From Pseudomonas sp. ANT_J12 (lineage in GTDB: Bacteria > Pseudomonadota > Gammaproteobacteria > Pseudomonadales > Pseudomonadaceae): DNA of 64,000 nt. The DNA lies in NCBI RefSeq assembly GCF_008370045.1, contig NZ_VOBN01000002.1, positions 248,001 through 312,000 on the forward strand, written 5' to 3'. Below, in pieces: positions 63,743 through 64,000 of this stretch. The translations under genes and the position numbers were made by a program. Below the pieces are notes generated by a model. It was not told where the DNA came from, did not search any database, and saw only the letters and a list, made by a program, of their open reading frames with translations. Position 1 is the stretch's first letter; every line of letters starts with the position of its first letter.

Positions 63743-64000
63743 TCAGGATGTGTGCGCGGCACTCGCGGCAGAGGCTGATTGCGGGGCCGGCTTGTCGGTC
63801 GGCGCGACGCGCTCCAGGCGAACCGCGACCCGGCGATTCTTTGCCCGGTTGGCGGCATTGGTGTTCGGCACCAATGGGTAGCGCTCACCGTGGAAACGCA
63901 TGGTGATCTGCGATTCCTGAAAGCCATTGGCCTTGAAGAAGTCCATCACCGCCAGCGCCCGGCGGCGTGACAGTTCGCGATTGGTCAGGCGATTGCCGCT
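63743..64000 (-). CDS. C-terminal part of an OmpA-domain protein (truncated by the window)
   Basis: The frame is open from the window edge and reads SGNRLTNRELSRRRALAVMDF, then FKANGFQESQITMRFHGERYP, NAANRAKNRRVAVRLE and an Ala/Ser/Pro-rich tail of about 20 residues. The LSRRRALAVMDF and NRAKNRRVAVRLE blocks are the peptidoglycan-binding OmpA C-terminal signature (conserved N...RR...R). It is probably an outer-membrane or motor-associated protein; upstream domains are not visible. Confidence 0.85.
   Translation of the reverse strand, partial: SGNRLTNRELSRRRALAVMDFFKANGFQESQITMRFHGERYPLVPNTNAANRAKNRRVAVRLERVAPTDKPAPQSASAASAAHTS

Overview
The window looks like core chromosome of a Pseudomonas of the P. 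fluorescens group. GC is high, and several REP-type repeat families typical of pseudomonads are present (TAGGAGCGAGGCTTGCCCGC, TGTGGCGAGGGGGCTTGCCC and GATCGTTCCCACGCTCCGCG types). The gene order argP - ACT protein - argO - sodB - bifA - imelysin cluster - RND pump - inaA - colS/colR - groEL/groES - fxsA - hugZ-like - SDR matches, from memory, the PA4363-PA4389 block of P. aeruginosa. No tRNA, rRNA, CRISPR array, insertion sequence or prophage was recognised.

Layout. 1-2.1 kb: end of an unknown gene, a small conserved protein, an ABM-fold monooxygenase and an AraC regulator. 2.1-10.7 kb: a minus-strand catabolic and uptake operon with an AruI-like thiamine-diphosphate decarboxylase, an aminoaldehyde dehydrogenase and a complete polyamine-type ABC transporter, next to a divergent LysR gene. 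10.7-13 kb: a lower-GC island encoding a binary pore-forming toxin of the alpha-xenorhabdolysin type (xaxA, xaxB). 13.3-16.3 kb: an NAD(P)-binding reductase, a metallo-beta-lactamase-like protein with its LysR neighbour, and a 58-residue membrane protein. 16.3-20.1 kb: pobR/pobA for 4-hydroxybenzoate and a DHA2 exporter. 20.2-23.3 kb: a periplasmic double-Cache protein, a coiled-coil membrane protein and an epimerase-like protein. 23.4-30.3 kb: argP/ACT protein/argO, a nested palindromic element, sodB, a repeat-rich gap of over 1 kb, and bifA (c-di-GMP phosphodiesterase). 30.4-35.7 kb: imelysin, di-haem oxidase, second imelysin, DUF1513 protein. 36-40.3 kb: an RND efflux pair. 40.4-47.1 kb: inaA, a methyltransferase, colRS, an LTA-synthase-like phosphotransferase and a PAP2 phosphatase. 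47.2-52.9 kb: groESL with a structured leader, fxsA, a HugZ-like protein, an SDR and apbC. 53.2-60.3 kb: metG, an unusual rsxABDGE-nth cluster and a PA3496-family gene. 60.3-64 kb: an orphan LuxR-type response regulator, an AT-rich gap with an unknown two-TM protein, argG, and the end of an OmpA-domain gene.

Most notable. (1) The rsx/rnf cluster has no rnfC. RsxA and RsxE have lost most of the cysteines that hold the intramembrane iron-sulfur cluster. RsxB has no membrane anchor and carries a roughly 200-residue repeat tail, so this may be a remodelled electron-transfer complex. (2) A 267-bp element upstream of sodB folds, by perfect inverted repeats, into one outer stem with two long hairpin arms. 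(3) The xaxAB toxin pair. (4) Uncharacterised repeat and leader modules around a short DUF6124-like gene.
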